Origin: UBA12077 sp964606845
GTDB lineage: Bacteria > Bacteroidota > Bacteroidia > Bacteroidales > UBA12077
Direction: 5' to 3'
DNA length: 64,000 nt
Assembly (NCBI GenBank): GCA_964606845.1
Contig: CAZSIC010000003.1
Coordinates: 10,402 to 74,401 of the forward strand
Made by a program: the position numbers and the translations under genes. The notes beneath the pieces are model-generated. The model was not told where the DNA came from and ran no database searches. It was given only the letters and a program-made list of their open reading frames with translations. This document shows, one piece after another, positions 18,140 to 27,100 of the stretch (its first letter is position 1; each line of letters begins with the position of its first letter).

Positions 18140-19825
18140 TTATTTGGTCAGTTTTTTATACTTAAAACGTTTCGGAGCATCAGTTCCCAATCGTTTTCTT
18201 CTGTTTTCTTCATATTCTGAAAATGATCCTTCGAAGAAATGAACATGCCCTTCTCCTTCATATGCCAATATATGTGTAGCAATACGGTCAAGGAACCAAC
18301 GGTCGTGGCTGATAACGACAGCACAACCCGCAAAATTATCCAATCCTTCTTCCAGAGCACGCAAAGTATTAACATCAATATCGTTGGTGGGCTCATCCAG
18401 CAACAAGACATTACCCTCTGCTTTTAAAGCCAAAGCCAGGTGCAAGCGGTTACGCTCTCCACCAGATAAAACACCACATTTTTTCTCCTGATCGGCACCG
18501 GTAAAATTAAAACGGGCAACATAAGCACGAGAATTTACGGTACGGCTTCCTAACTTCATATTCTCTTGTCCGTCAGATATTACTTCGTAAACAGATTTCT
18601 CAGGATCGATTACTTTGTGGGTTTGATCTACATAACTAATTTTTACGGATTCTCCAATTTCAATTTCCCCAGCATCAGGAGTTTCCTGTTCCATAATCAT
18701 TCTGAAGAGGGTTGTTTTACCGGCACCGTTTGGTCCAATCACACCAATAATTCCGGCTGGTGGAAGGCTAAAAGTCAAGTCGTTAATTAATAATCGATCA
18801 CCATATCCTTTGGTAACACCATCCATCTCAATCACTTTATCACCTAAGCGGGGCCCGTTGGGAATGTAAATTTCAAGACGTTCTTCTTTTTGTTTAACAT
18901 CTTCGTTAAGCATTTTATCATATGCCGATAAACGGGCTTTCGATTTAGCATGCCTTGCTTTTGGAGCCATACGGACCCATTCCAGCTCACGCTCAAGCGT
19001 TTTTCTTCGTTTAGAAGCTGTTTTTTCTTCCATTTCGAGCCGTTTTGACTTTTGCTCAAGCCACGAGGTATAATTTCCTTTCCATGGAATTCCCTCGCCA
19101 CGGTCTAGTTCCAGAATCCAACCAGCTACATTATCCAAAAAATAGCGATCGTGGGTTATACAAATAACGGTTCCTTTGTATTGCTGTAAATGCTGCTCGA
19201 GCCAATGCATACTTTCAGCATCGAGGTGGTTTGTAGGCTCGTCGAGCAATAAAACATCGGGTTCCTGGAGTAGTAACCTGCAAAGAGCAACGCGTCTTCT
19301 TTCGCCACCAGAAAGTTCACTTACCGGCTGGTCGTCAGGCGGACATTGCAAAGTATCCATGGCTCGGTTCAGCTTTGTATCAATATTCCAAGCATCAAGC
19401 TGATCAATTTTCTCCTGTAATGCAGCCTGCTCAGCCATTAATTTGTCCATGGCATCGGGATTCTCATATATTTCGGGTAATTCGAACTTTTTATTTACCT
19501 CTTCGTATTTATTTAACACATCGGCAACTTCCTGAACACCTTCCATTACCACCTCTTTTACTGTTTTGCTTTCATCAAGCTTTGGTTCCTGTTCTAAAAG
19601 CCCTACTGAATAACCTGGCGAAAAAACAAGCTCTCCATTAAAGGACTTATCTACACCAGCAATAATTCGCAACAGCGTTGATTTTCCGCTTCCGTTCAAC
19701 CCAATGATTCCAATTTTAGCTCCCAGATAAAACGAAAGGCTGATATCTTTAATTACAGTTTTATTGGGCGGGTAAGTCTTGCTTACCTTATACATTGAAA
19801 ATATTATTTTCTTATCGTCTGACAT
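18140..19825 (-). CDS. ettA: ABC-F translation factor EttA
   Basis: Energy-dependent translational throttle, a cytosolic ABC-F ATPase that binds the ribosomal E site and gates the first elongation step. The 561 residues match EttA (about 555). Two ABC domains are seen: Walker A GLNGSGKST (about 42-50) with signature LSGGERRRVALCR, and GPNGAGKTT with LSGGERNRLHLAL. The basic P-site tRNA interaction motif lies in the linker between them (about residues 245-300, RRKTLERELEWVRMAPKARHAKSKARL). It converges on ygfK with an 18-base gap. Confidence 0.95.
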   Translation of the reverse strand: MSDDKKIIFSMYKVSKTYPPNKTVIKDISLSFYLGAKIGIIGLNGSGKSTLLRIIAGVDKSFNGELVFSPGYSVGLLEQEPKLDESKTVKEVVMEGVQEVADVLNKYEEVNKKFELPEIYENPDAMDKLMAEQAALQEKIDQLDAWNIDTKLNRAMDTLQCPPDDQPVSELSGGERRRVALCRLLLQEPDVLLLDEPTNHLDAESMHWLEQHLQQYKGTVICITHDRYFLDNVAGWILELDRGEGIPWKGNYTSWLEQKSKRLEMEEKTASKRRKTLERELEWVRMAPKARHAKSKARLSAYDKMLNEDVKQKEERLEIYIPNGPRLGDKVIEMDGVTKGYGDRLLINDLTFSLPPAGIIGVIGPNGAGKTTLFRMIMEQETPDAGEIEIGESVKISYVDQTHKVIDPEKSVYEVISDGQENMKLGSRTVNSRAYVARFNFTGADQEKKCGVLSGGERNRLHLALALKAEGNVLLLDEPTNDIDVNTLRALEEGLDNFAGCAVVISHDRWFLDRIATHILAYEGEGHVHFFEGSFSEYEENRRKRLGTDAPKRFKYKKLTK

Positions 19826-19831
19826 ATATGT

Positions 19832-19869
19832 GAGTTTTGAGTTCTGAGTTCTGAGTTCTGAGTTCTGAG
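19832..19869. repeat. Tandem 7-mer repeat upstream of ettA
   Basis: Five units of GAGTTYT (one GAGTTTT, four GAGTTCT) run head to tail and begin six bases upstream of the ettA start codon. A related GAGTTCTG lies at 19889. Copy number could vary by slippage and would change the ettA leader. Confidence 0.85.
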
Positions 19870-20000
19870 CCCCTAAAGCTATCGGGATGAGTTCTGTTTT
19901 TTATTTTTTACAAAATTAACAAAAGAAATACTTCAAAACAGGATTGTTATTAAAATTAATCACTAATTTTATTTTAATTTTTAAAGCTTAAAAAGATATT

Positions 20001-22997
20001 ATGAGAATTTTCAAATCCTTGTTTTTAATATCAATCTTAATAATTCTGGCATATACATCTTATTCACAAAAATATTTTCAACAAGAAGTGAATTACACAA
20101 TTAATGTGGCACTAGATGATAAAACACATAGCTTAAGAGCATTTGAGGAGATAGAATATATCAATAATTCACCCGATGAGCTAGATTTTATCTATTTTCA
20201 TTTATGGCCTAATGCATATAAAAATGGTAATACTGCCCTGGCAAAACAAAAGATGGAAACCAATCCATATCGATGGTTCGAAAATAAAAATTTAACCGGC
20301 TATATCGACTCATTGGACTTTAAGATCAATGGTGAGCCTGCAGAATGGGAATATGATAGTGAGCACATTGATATTTGCAAATTATATCTTAACCAATCTT
20401 TACTGCCTGGGGAAAAAATAACCATTACCACGCCTTTTTATGTTAAAATTCCTCACAGTTCCATTTCGAGGCTTGGCCATGGTAGAGAATCATATCAGAT
20501 AACACAATGGTATCCAAAACCAGCGGTTTACGACATTTATGGATGGCATCCAATGCCTTATCTTACCATCGGAGAATTTTATTCTGAATTTGGCTCTTTC
20601 GATGTATCGATTACTTTACCCAAAAACTATGTTGTTGGCGCAACTGGTAATTTACAAACACCCGAAGAGATGGATTGGTTAAATAAAAAAGCTGAACAAA
20701 CTGCTCAGATTAAAGAGTTTGACAAAACAGACCTTGCAATTCCCAAATCGGATACAGTCCTAAAAACCATTCAGTATAAACAAAACAATATTCACGATTT
20801 TGCCTGGTTTGCCGATAAGCGTTTCCATGTAATAAAAGGAGAACGTGAAATGCCAAATACCGGTAAAAAAGTAACATGCTGGTCTATGTTTTTAAATAGA
20901 GAAGCCGATTTATGGCAACGATCGATCGAATACATTGGAGACGCGCTATATTATTATTCACTTTGGTATGGCGATTACCCTTACAATAATTGTACAGCTG
21001 TACATTCATCGATTAGTGCCGGAAGTGGAATGGAATATCCTATGATAACTGTAATCGGCAATTCCGGAAGAGATTTGCCATTAGAAATGGTTATTATGCA
21101 CGAAGTAGGCCATAATTGGTTTTACGGAATACTGGGTTTTAATGAAAGAGACTTTCCGTGGATGGATGAAGGAATTAACAGTTTTAGCGAAGCCCGCTAT
21201 ATGAAAGAAAAATATAAAGGAAATGATAAATTATACCGGATGGCCTTGACCGAAAAACAGGCTAAACTGTTAAATGTTGATCATCTGCCTTACAAAGCTA
21301 TGCACCGGCTTTCATATATAATGACCGCAAGATACAACATTGACCAGCCTGCCAATTTACATTCAATAAAATATACTCCCAATAATTACGGACAAATTGT
21401 GTATCATAAGGTATCATTAATTTTTGATCATCTACACGCTTACCTTGGAGAAGATAAATTTAATGCCATTATGCAGGATTTCTATGATGAATGGAAATTT
21501 AAACATCCCTACCCTGATGATATAAGAAAAGCATTTGAAAATGGAAGTGGAAAAGACTTAAGCTGGCTTTTTGATGATTTGTTAGGCACAACCAAAAAAC
21601 TGGATTATAAAATTACAGGCTTAAAAAATAATCAGCTTAAAGTTAAAAATACAGGTATGATCAATGCACCGTTCCCGGTGACAGCAATAAATAACGGAAA
21701 TGTGTTATTTACCCAGTGGTACGAAGGATTTGATGGTAAAAAAACATTAACGCTACCTGAAAACGATGGTTTCGACTATCTAAAAATTGATCCCGAATAC
21801 AGAATGCCCGAAATGTATACCCATAATAACTATATTAGAAAAAAAGGGCTATTCAGGAAAACTGAACCCATCCATTTTCAGTTGGCAGGGATTTTAGAAA
21901 ATACAGATAAAACCAATTTCTACTTTATACCGGCAATGGGCTGGAATCAATACAATAATTATATGTTGGGCATGCTTTTTTACAATTCATTCATACCTCG
22001 CAATAAGTTCGAATATCAATTAATACCAATGTATGGATTTGGAAATAATAATTTAGCAGGATATGGAAATATCGAATATCATATTCTTCCTTATGAATCT
22101 GTTTTTAGGGAAATAACTCTTGGCCTGTCGGGTAAACGTTATGCTTTTAGTAATGCCTCCGATGATAATTTTCATCAACTGAATGTTCAAATCAATTTTC
22201 ATTTAAGTAAGAGCAATCCTAAAAACAAAATCAAAAATAATATTATTTTAAGTGGTATCCTTGCGGATGATATTAATGACATTATACAGGGCAAAAATCC
22301 TGATTTAAATACCTTTATCAGTTTAGAGTATCTTTATCGAAATCATTTATTTAACCCTTATTCTTTCAACGCTACAGCTCAGTATAATCCTGACTTTTTA
22401 AAAGCAAATGTTGATTTCAATTATGACTGGAGTTACAAAAGAAATAAAATGATAACTACGCGGCTATTTGCAGGAGCTTTCCTTTATACAACTGACAATT
22501 ATATTCCGGTTTATAATTACGGTCTTAACAGTATTTCGGGAACAGCGGATTACACGTATGAAAATTTATTTATTGGCCGTTTTGAAGATCCTGCAGGTTC
22601 AAACTTCCTGGGCAAGCAATATGTAAACGGTGATGGAGGTTTTATTACTTACGCACCCCATTTTACTACATCCGACTGGATCGTGTCGCTTAATACAACA
22701 ATAGCAATACCTTATTTACCACAAATACTGGATTTTCATATTTATGGTAATTTAGCAGCTATTGGTTCTCCTGATTATTATGCCGGATATAAAAATTCTT
22801 CCTTACTAGCCTGGGAGTGTGGTATTCAGTATCGTTTTGCTGGTAAAACAATTATAATATCATTACCACTACTTATTTCAGATCAGCTAAAAACTTACAG
22901 TAACGATGTTTATAATAAATTTTACGACCGAATACGATTTAGTATTGATTTAAGTTTCTTTAATGTTTTTGATTTAGCTGAACATGCTCTTCAATAA
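20001..22997 (+). CDS. M1 family zinc metallopeptidase with probable outer-membrane barrel tail
   Basis: Gluzincin aminopeptidase-like protein. A signal peptide ends near residue 22 (TSYSQ). The M1 beta-saddle and catalytic domains run to about residue 520, with the GxMEN-like GSGMEYPMIT (341-350), zinc-binding His367, Glu368, His371 in HEVGHNW, and the third ligand Glu390 in MDEGIN. Beyond a beta-rich linker (about 530-620), residues 640-998 lack M1 features. They read as alternating polar/aromatic strands ending in SIDLSFFNVFDLAEHALQ, like a 'surface antigen' type outer-membrane barrel. The likely role is cleavage of peptides in the periplasm or at the surface. A strong terminator follows. 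Confidence 0.85.
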   Translation: MRIFKSLFLISILIILAYTSYSQKYFQQEVNYTINVALDDKTHSLRAFEEIEYINNSPDELDFIYFHLWPNAYKNGNTALAKQKMETNPYRWFENKNLTGYIDSLDFKINGEPAEWEYDSEHIDICKLYLNQSLLPGEKITITTPFYVKIPHSSISRLGHGRESYQITQWYPKPAVYDIYGWHPMPYLTIGEFYSEFGSFDVSITLPKNYVVGATGNLQTPEEMDWLNKKAEQTAQIKEFDKTDLAIPKSDTVLKTIQYKQNNIHDFAWFADKRFHVIKGEREMPNTGKKVTCWSMFLNREADLWQRSIEYIGDALYYYSLWYGDYPYNNCTAVHSSISAGSGMEYPMITVIGNSGRDLPLEMVIMHEVGHNWFYGILGFNERDFPWMDEGINSFSEARYMKEKYKGNDKLYRMALTEKQAKLLNVDHLPYKAMHRLSYIMTARYNIDQPANLHSIKYTPNNYGQIVYHKVSLIFDHLHAYLGEDKFNAIMQDFYDEWKFKHPYPDDIRKAFENGSGKDLSWLFDDLLGTTKKLDYKITGLKNNQLKVKNTGMINAPFPVTAINNGNVLFTQWYEGFDGKKTLTLPENDGFDYLKIDPEYRMPEMYTHNNYIRKKGLFRKTEPIHFQLAGILENTDKTNFYFIPAMGWNQYNNYMLGMLFYNSFIPRNKFEYQLIPMYGFGNNNLAGYGNIEYHILPYESVFREITLGLSGKRYAFSNASDDNFHQLNVQINFHLSKSNPKNKIKNNIILSGILADDINDIIQGKNPDLNTFISLEYLYRNHLFNPYSFNATAQYNPDFLKANVDFNYDWSYKRNKMITTRLFAGAFLYTTDNYIPVYNYGLNSISGTADYTYENLFIGRFEDPAGSNFLGKQYVNGDGGFITYAPHFTTSDWIVSLNTTIAIPYLPQILDFHIYGNLAAIGSPDYYAGYKNSSLLAWECGIQYRFAGKTIIISLPLLISDQLKTYSNDVYNKFYDRIRFSIDLSFFNVFDLAEHALQ

Positions 22998-23039
22998 AAA
23001 AACGCTACGGAAATATGCAAAATTTCCGTAGCGTTTTTT
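22996..23039. terminator. Bidirectional terminator between convergent genes
   Basis: A near-perfect 18-base stem carries AACGCTACGGAAAT on the left and ATTTCCGTAGCGTT on the right, with A and T tracts at both outer ends. It sits between the M1 peptidase gene and the aldehyde oxidoreductase gene and can act in both directions. Confidence 0.93.
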
Positions 23040-23057
23040 ATGTCATATTCATACTTA

Positions 23058-24866
23058 TTAAACTGTAAAATCAAGATTTAACTCTTTTAAAGTTTCTTCC
23101 TTAGGTTTTGATGTATTAACATCCCACTTTCGTTCTTTGTAATAATTTGTTAAATTATTTTCAAAATCATTTTTATTAACAATAGCGCCTTTATGTTCGC
23201 CAAAAGTAAATTTATTTTCGAAAAACTTAGGAGGTATTGTATCATCATTTCTATCGAAACCTTCGCGGTAATTAAACATTTTCTCCAGGGTAAAAATACG
23301 GGTTCCTGCTTTAGCAAATTCCTCTTCGGTCCATTCCAGTCCTGTAATAGCGCTCATGAATTTAGCATAACTAACGTCATCGCGATACCAGCTGCTCGCA
23401 AAGCTACATGCTGCAACAGAGTCACGAAGCGCTGTCTGATCCTGTCTGTCAGGCGATCCACCATTCATATGACAGGCACCGCGATTACTCGTAGCATATA
23501 TTATTGACCACATGTCAGAATTAACAGGCATATTCCAGGCGGCCAGTTCATGGCCTTTAACATGAATAGCAAATTTATGCGCATCGCCGCCAATTTCATT
23601 GGCAAGATATTTAACTCCTCGACAAGCTATATCACCTACACCTTCACGTTTAGACATCTTATGAAGCATTTCAAGAGCAGCATCTACATTTCCCCAAGTT
23701 AAATCTATACCATCGAGAAAATCAATATCGATCAATTTTTTCTCGTATGCCTCCATTAAAAAACCAATGGCATTTCCGGCAGAAATAATATCAATACCGT
23801 AATCATCGCCAAGTACAATGAGCTTATGTAAGCCCGATAAATCAGAAATCATCAGGTTGGCACCCATCATGGTTCCTGTTTCATATTCAGGGCCATCGTG
23901 CACCATCACTCCATATGCTCCTTTTGCCAAACCACTTTTTTTGCAAGCCAGATGGCATGAAAAACAAGCAAAATCGCGTTTCCATACTTTTTTTCGATTC
24001 GCTTCGGTTCCAATTTTTTCAATCTCGGCAAATGTTCCTTCACTGTAATTTTTTACAGCCTGTGTTCCATTTTTGCTTGAACTTTCCAAAGCACCAGTTG
24101 TTCCTCCATTACGCCATCTTTCAACGCCCTGGTTATTTACTTTAAACGAAGTGCGTATTTTATCCAATAAATCCAGGTATCCTTTATGATCACCCAGGTT
24201 AGGCATTTTTGTGCCTTTCACAGCTACAGCTTTTAAATTTTTGGAACCCATAACACATCCCGTACCACCACGACCGGCAGCACGAGCAGCAGTATTTATG
24301 ATGCATGCCATGGGTACCAGGTTTTCACCTGCCTGGCCAATGTAACAACTTTCATATTTTCGATCGCCCAGTTCATCAACAAAAACTTTATCGAATTCAT
24401 CGGTTCCCATGCCCCAAAATTTTGTGGCATCACAAATCTCGACATCATCATCAGTAATCTTAATGTATACTGGTTTTTCAGCTTCCCCTGTAATACAAAT
24501 ACCATCGTATCCGGCATACCTGATTTCAGGGCCAAAAAATCCACCCATATTGGAATAACTAACCGTTGAACCATGCTCGTGCTTTGAATTAACCGGAGAA
24601 GTACGTGGCGATTTTGTTACAACACAGGTTCGCGATGAAGAAGGAATGGGTAGACCCGAAAAAGGACCGGGCATAAACAATAATGCATTATCGGGAGAAA
24701 GCGGATCGGTACCTGCTTTAGGTAGCTTATCCCATAATATTTTGGTTCCTAACCCACGTCCGCCAATAAAATGTTTAATATCTTCCTCCGGAATTTGAGT
24801 CTTCTTTATTTCTCCTGTGGAAAGGTTAATATCGAGTAATTTTCCGTAATATCCTTTAACTGTCAT
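23058..24866 (-). CDS. Aldehyde ferredoxin oxidoreductase family tungsto/molybdoenzyme
   Basis: Member of the AOR family, which carries a bis-pyranopterin tungsten (or Mo) cofactor and one [4Fe-4S] cluster and oxidises aldehydes to acids. The 602 residues match the family. Cluster ligands are seen at Cys301, Cys304, Cys308 (ACFSCHLAC) and Cys465 (RGACHMNGG). Cofactor-binding segments include FIGGRGLGTKILWD (33-46), AAGRGGTGCVMGSKNLKAVAV (about 196-216) and SPDRQD. It is the last gene of a three-gene unit, 4 bases after a four-cluster ferredoxin-like gene, resembling the ydhV-ydhY pair of E. coli. The substrate and the metal cannot be told from sequence. Confidence 0.93.
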   Translation of the reverse strand: MTVKGYYGKLLDINLSTGEIKKTQIPEEDIKHFIGGRGLGTKILWDKLPKAGTDPLSPDNALLFMPGPFSGLPIPSSSRTCVVTKSPRTSPVNSKHEHGSTVSYSNMGGFFGPEIRYAGYDGICITGEAEKPVYIKITDDDVEICDATKFWGMGTDEFDKVFVDELGDRKYESCYIGQAGENLVPMACIINTAARAAGRGGTGCVMGSKNLKAVAVKGTKMPNLGDHKGYLDLLDKIRTSFKVNNQGVERWRNGGTTGALESSSKNGTQAVKNYSEGTFAEIEKIGTEANRKKVWKRDFACFSCHLACKKSGLAKGAYGVMVHDGPEYETGTMMGANLMISDLSGLHKLIVLGDDYGIDIISAGNAIGFLMEAYEKKLIDIDFLDGIDLTWGNVDAALEMLHKMSKREGVGDIACRGVKYLANEIGGDAHKFAIHVKGHELAAWNMPVNSDMWSIIYATSNRGACHMNGGSPDRQDQTALRDSVAACSFASSWYRDDVSYAKFMSAITGLEWTEEEFAKAGTRIFTLEKMFNYREGFDRNDDTIPPKFFENKFTFGEHKGAIVNKNDFENNLTNYYKERKWDVNTSKPKEETLKELNLDFTV

Positions 24867-24870
24867 ATTT

Positions 24871-25548
24871 CTAAACTTTTATTTCATAAAATTTCTCTAT
24901 CAGCCTTTTGGCAATTACTTCAGGAGACAGATTGTCAAGATCCCTGTCTTTGGGCATTTCAATGTAGGCCAGCGCATCAAACGGACAATGTTTTACACAC
25001 TGAGGGTCTCCATTACAAAGTGTACAGATACGTTCGGGTTTATTGGTTTCCGGATTAGGATGAATGATTCCGCCTCGCAAATTTTCACAGGCTTTAGCAC
25101 ATTGCTTACAACCAACACACCGTTCAATATCGTTTTTTATCGTCATTGTTTCCGGGTCGCGATACAATGCCTTACGTCCTGTAGTTAGATCTGGTGCCAC
25201 TGGACAGGCTTCAATACATGGAGCATCAGGACAGATAGCGCATGTGCTCGGTATGTCAACATCAGGATTATAATGATAAACTTTAATATTAGAATAATGA
25301 GGATTTCCTAATCCAAATACTTCTTCACCATCTATAACCTCTTTGTGGTTAAATGCCGAACATGCACTTTCGCAAGTACGGCATCCGGAACATTTTTCAA
25401 AATCAACAGAAATGGCTTTTATCAGCTTTTTTTCCTTATCCTGAAATATTCTAAAACCTAATGTTCCTAAAATGATAAGTCCACCGCCGCCGTAAGCAAC
25501 ATCCTGTAAAAAATGCCTTCGGGTATATCTTTTGTTTCTATCACTCAT
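24871..25548 (-). CDS. Tat-signal ferredoxin-like protein with four [4Fe-4S] motifs
   Basis: Electron-transfer protein of the DmsB/PhsB-like type. Sixteen cysteines fall into four clusters: CSGCRTCESAC, CAICPDAPCIEACP, CVGCKQCAKAC and CTLCNGDPQCVKHCP. The N-terminus carries a twin-arginine motif (TRRHFLQ, residues 9-15) followed by a Gly-rich hydrophobic segment (GGGGLIILGTL), so it may be exported or membrane-anchored. It lies 4 bases upstream of the AOR gene and 11 bases after a membrane-protein gene. This gives an AOR electron-relay unit like E. coli YdhY-YdhV. Confidence 0.88.
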   Translation of the reverse strand: MSDRNKRYTRRHFLQDVAYGGGGLIILGTLGFRIFQDKEKKLIKAISVDFEKCSGCRTCESACSAFNHKEVIDGEEVFGLGNPHYSNIKVYHYNPDVDIPSTCAICPDAPCIEACPVAPDLTTGRKALYRDPETMTIKNDIERCVGCKQCAKACENLRGGIIHPNPETNKPERICTLCNGDPQCVKHCPFDALAYIEMPKDRDLDNLSPEVIAKRLIEKFYEIKV

Positions 25549-25559
25549 AAAATAACCAT

Positions 25560-25958
25560 TTAGTGTTTATTGCCAGCTGTAAAAAAGTATACGAATATGG
25601 AGCCTAAAACTACGTAAACGGCAAAATTATGATCGAGTTTAGCCCCCAAATTAATAAATGCATGATATCCTGTTACCAGGATAAGAAATAGAGAGGAAAT
25701 AACTGTTAAACTGTTTTTTGCTAAAAATCCGCCAATGAACAGTAAAACAGAAAAAATCACATAAACAGCAGAGATGTAAAACATTACACTTTTAAAATTA
25801 AAAGCGGCCATTGTTTCCCAATAAGCAATTAAAACAAAAAATACCACTGCAAAACGCATAAGCCATGTTGCAAGTGGGAAAAGTCCTTTTACTGGTTTCA
25901 TAAGATTATTTTTTAAAAAGTTAAAAATCAAATATAACCGATATGCAAACCTATTCAT
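25560..25958 (-). CDS. Small four-helix membrane protein of the AOR operon
   Basis: No family is recognised. The 132-residue protein is very hydrophobic, with about four predicted membrane segments (near residues 28-48, 54-76, 80-100 and 110-128). It is the first gene of the unit before the Fe-S and AOR genes, so it may anchor or accept electrons from them; this is inference from position only. The start is uncertain: MNRFAY at 25958, or MKPVKG at 25901 just before the first membrane segment. Neither has a clear Shine-Dalgarno sequence. Confidence 0.6.
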   Translation of the reverse strand: MNRFAYRLYLIFNFLKNNLMKPVKGLFPLATWLMRFAVVFFVLIAYWETMAAFNFKSVMFYISAVYVIFSVLLFIGGFLAKNSLTVISSLFLILVTGYHAFINLGAKLDHNFAVYVVLGSIFVYFFTAGNKH

Positions 25959-26322
25959 AATGCTTTCGGCATGATAATATAAGAAATCTTAAAGCCTCTT
26001 TCCAATAAAATGAACTAAATTTTATAAAATAAAGGTTAATATAGAATGATTCTTTGGAAATACTAAATAGCGAAATGTTGAAATGATATTATTTATTTTT
26101 TAACTGATTTCTTTTATGATATTATTTTTTTATAACGCCGAGGCTCGAAGACGTAAAGTTTTTAGTATTAAATTAAAAAAAATTATAAGATACTGCCTGC
26201 TGCTACCTCACAATACTAATGAAAAAGGAAATCTGCGAGGTTCTGTATCATCTGTGTATTCAATTTATTGAATCTATGTTCTATTATTTTAAGTTTACCT
26301 GCCGAAGGCATAGTTTCAAACC
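25959..26322. other. Intergenic stretch between the AOR and Bat operons
   Basis: No convincing gene is seen in this 364-base gap. It contains the probable promoter area of the AOR operon and the 3' end of the Bat transcript. A small GC-richer hairpin, GCCTTCGGC on the minus strand near 26300, lacks a T tract and is not called a terminator. Confidence 0.5.
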
Positions 26323-27084
26323 TCAAATCTCTTCAATATTTTCTACTTTGAGCCAACCTTTACTTCCGTCGCTTAATTTTATCTCTTTCCATTCTCCAAT
26401 ATGGTCTTGTATCCAAACTTTTGTTCCTTCATGAATTACAAACAAGTCTGTACCGCTTTTGTCGGGAGAGCTTTTTACAGTAACCGAAGGAGACATAATA
26501 ATAGCAGTATCTTTAACTAAAATTTTTTGTTTTTGTTTGTATGAAATTACCAATGAAAAAATAGTAATTAAAATAAATGCAAAGCCTAACCAGAAAGAAA
26601 GTTTTTTTAATCCATATTTACGGGTATATAAATAAATAGAAATAAAAACCAGTGTTAACAAAAATGAGCTAATACTAATGATTGCCCACACATCGGAAGA
26701 AAACCAGTTAACGATATTTTTAAACCAAACAGAAAGAAAAAAATCAGGTAATTTTTCAATACGATCAACAGTAAACTGTTTGGCCATTTCGAGATTGTAT
26801 TTAATATCTTCATCGTTGGGTTTTAATAACAGTGCCCGTTCATAATTTAATATAGCTTTATCAACAATATTTTGTTTGTAATAAGCATTCCCTAAATTAT
26901 AATATAATGCTGCCGATTCGTATCCTTGCTCTAAAATCATTTCATATTGACTAATCGCCTTTGCATAATCGCCATTTGTATAAGACTGGTTTGCGGAATC
27001 TAACAATATATTATGCTGATTTTCGGCATGAACGGATACAAAAGTTATTATTAAAAGAAAGAATATGATGTTTATTTTTTTCAT
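26323..27084 (-). CDS. batE: BatE: TPR and SH3-like envelope protein
   Basis: Last gene of the Bacteroides aerotolerance (Bat) operon. A signal peptide (residues 1-20, ending VHAEN) is followed by tetratricopeptide repeats (about 25-100, DSANQSYTNGDYAKAISQYEMIL). Two membrane segments follow (about 132-152 and 158-180), then a C-terminal bacterial SH3 domain (about 190-253, SPSVTVKSSPDKSGTDLFVIHEGTKVWI). The frame extends five codons up to a GTG, but GGGAGAA before the ATG at 27084 looks like its ribosome-binding site, so that ATG is chosen. It is translated from the same mRNA as batD. Confidence 0.88.
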   Translation of the reverse strand: MKKINIIFFLLIITFVSVHAENQHNILLDSANQSYTNGDYAKAISQYEMILEQGYESAALYYNLGNAYYKQNIVDKAILNYERALLLKPNDEDIKYNLEMAKQFTVDRIEKLPDFFLSVWFKNIVNWFSSDVWAIISISSFLLTLVFISIYLYTRKYGLKKLSFWLGFAFILITIFSLVISYKQKQKILVKDTAIIMSPSVTVKSSPDKSGTDLFVIHEGTKVWIQDHIGEWKEIKLSDGSKGWLKVENIEEI

Positions 27085-27100
27085 AACTAATTCTCCCACC

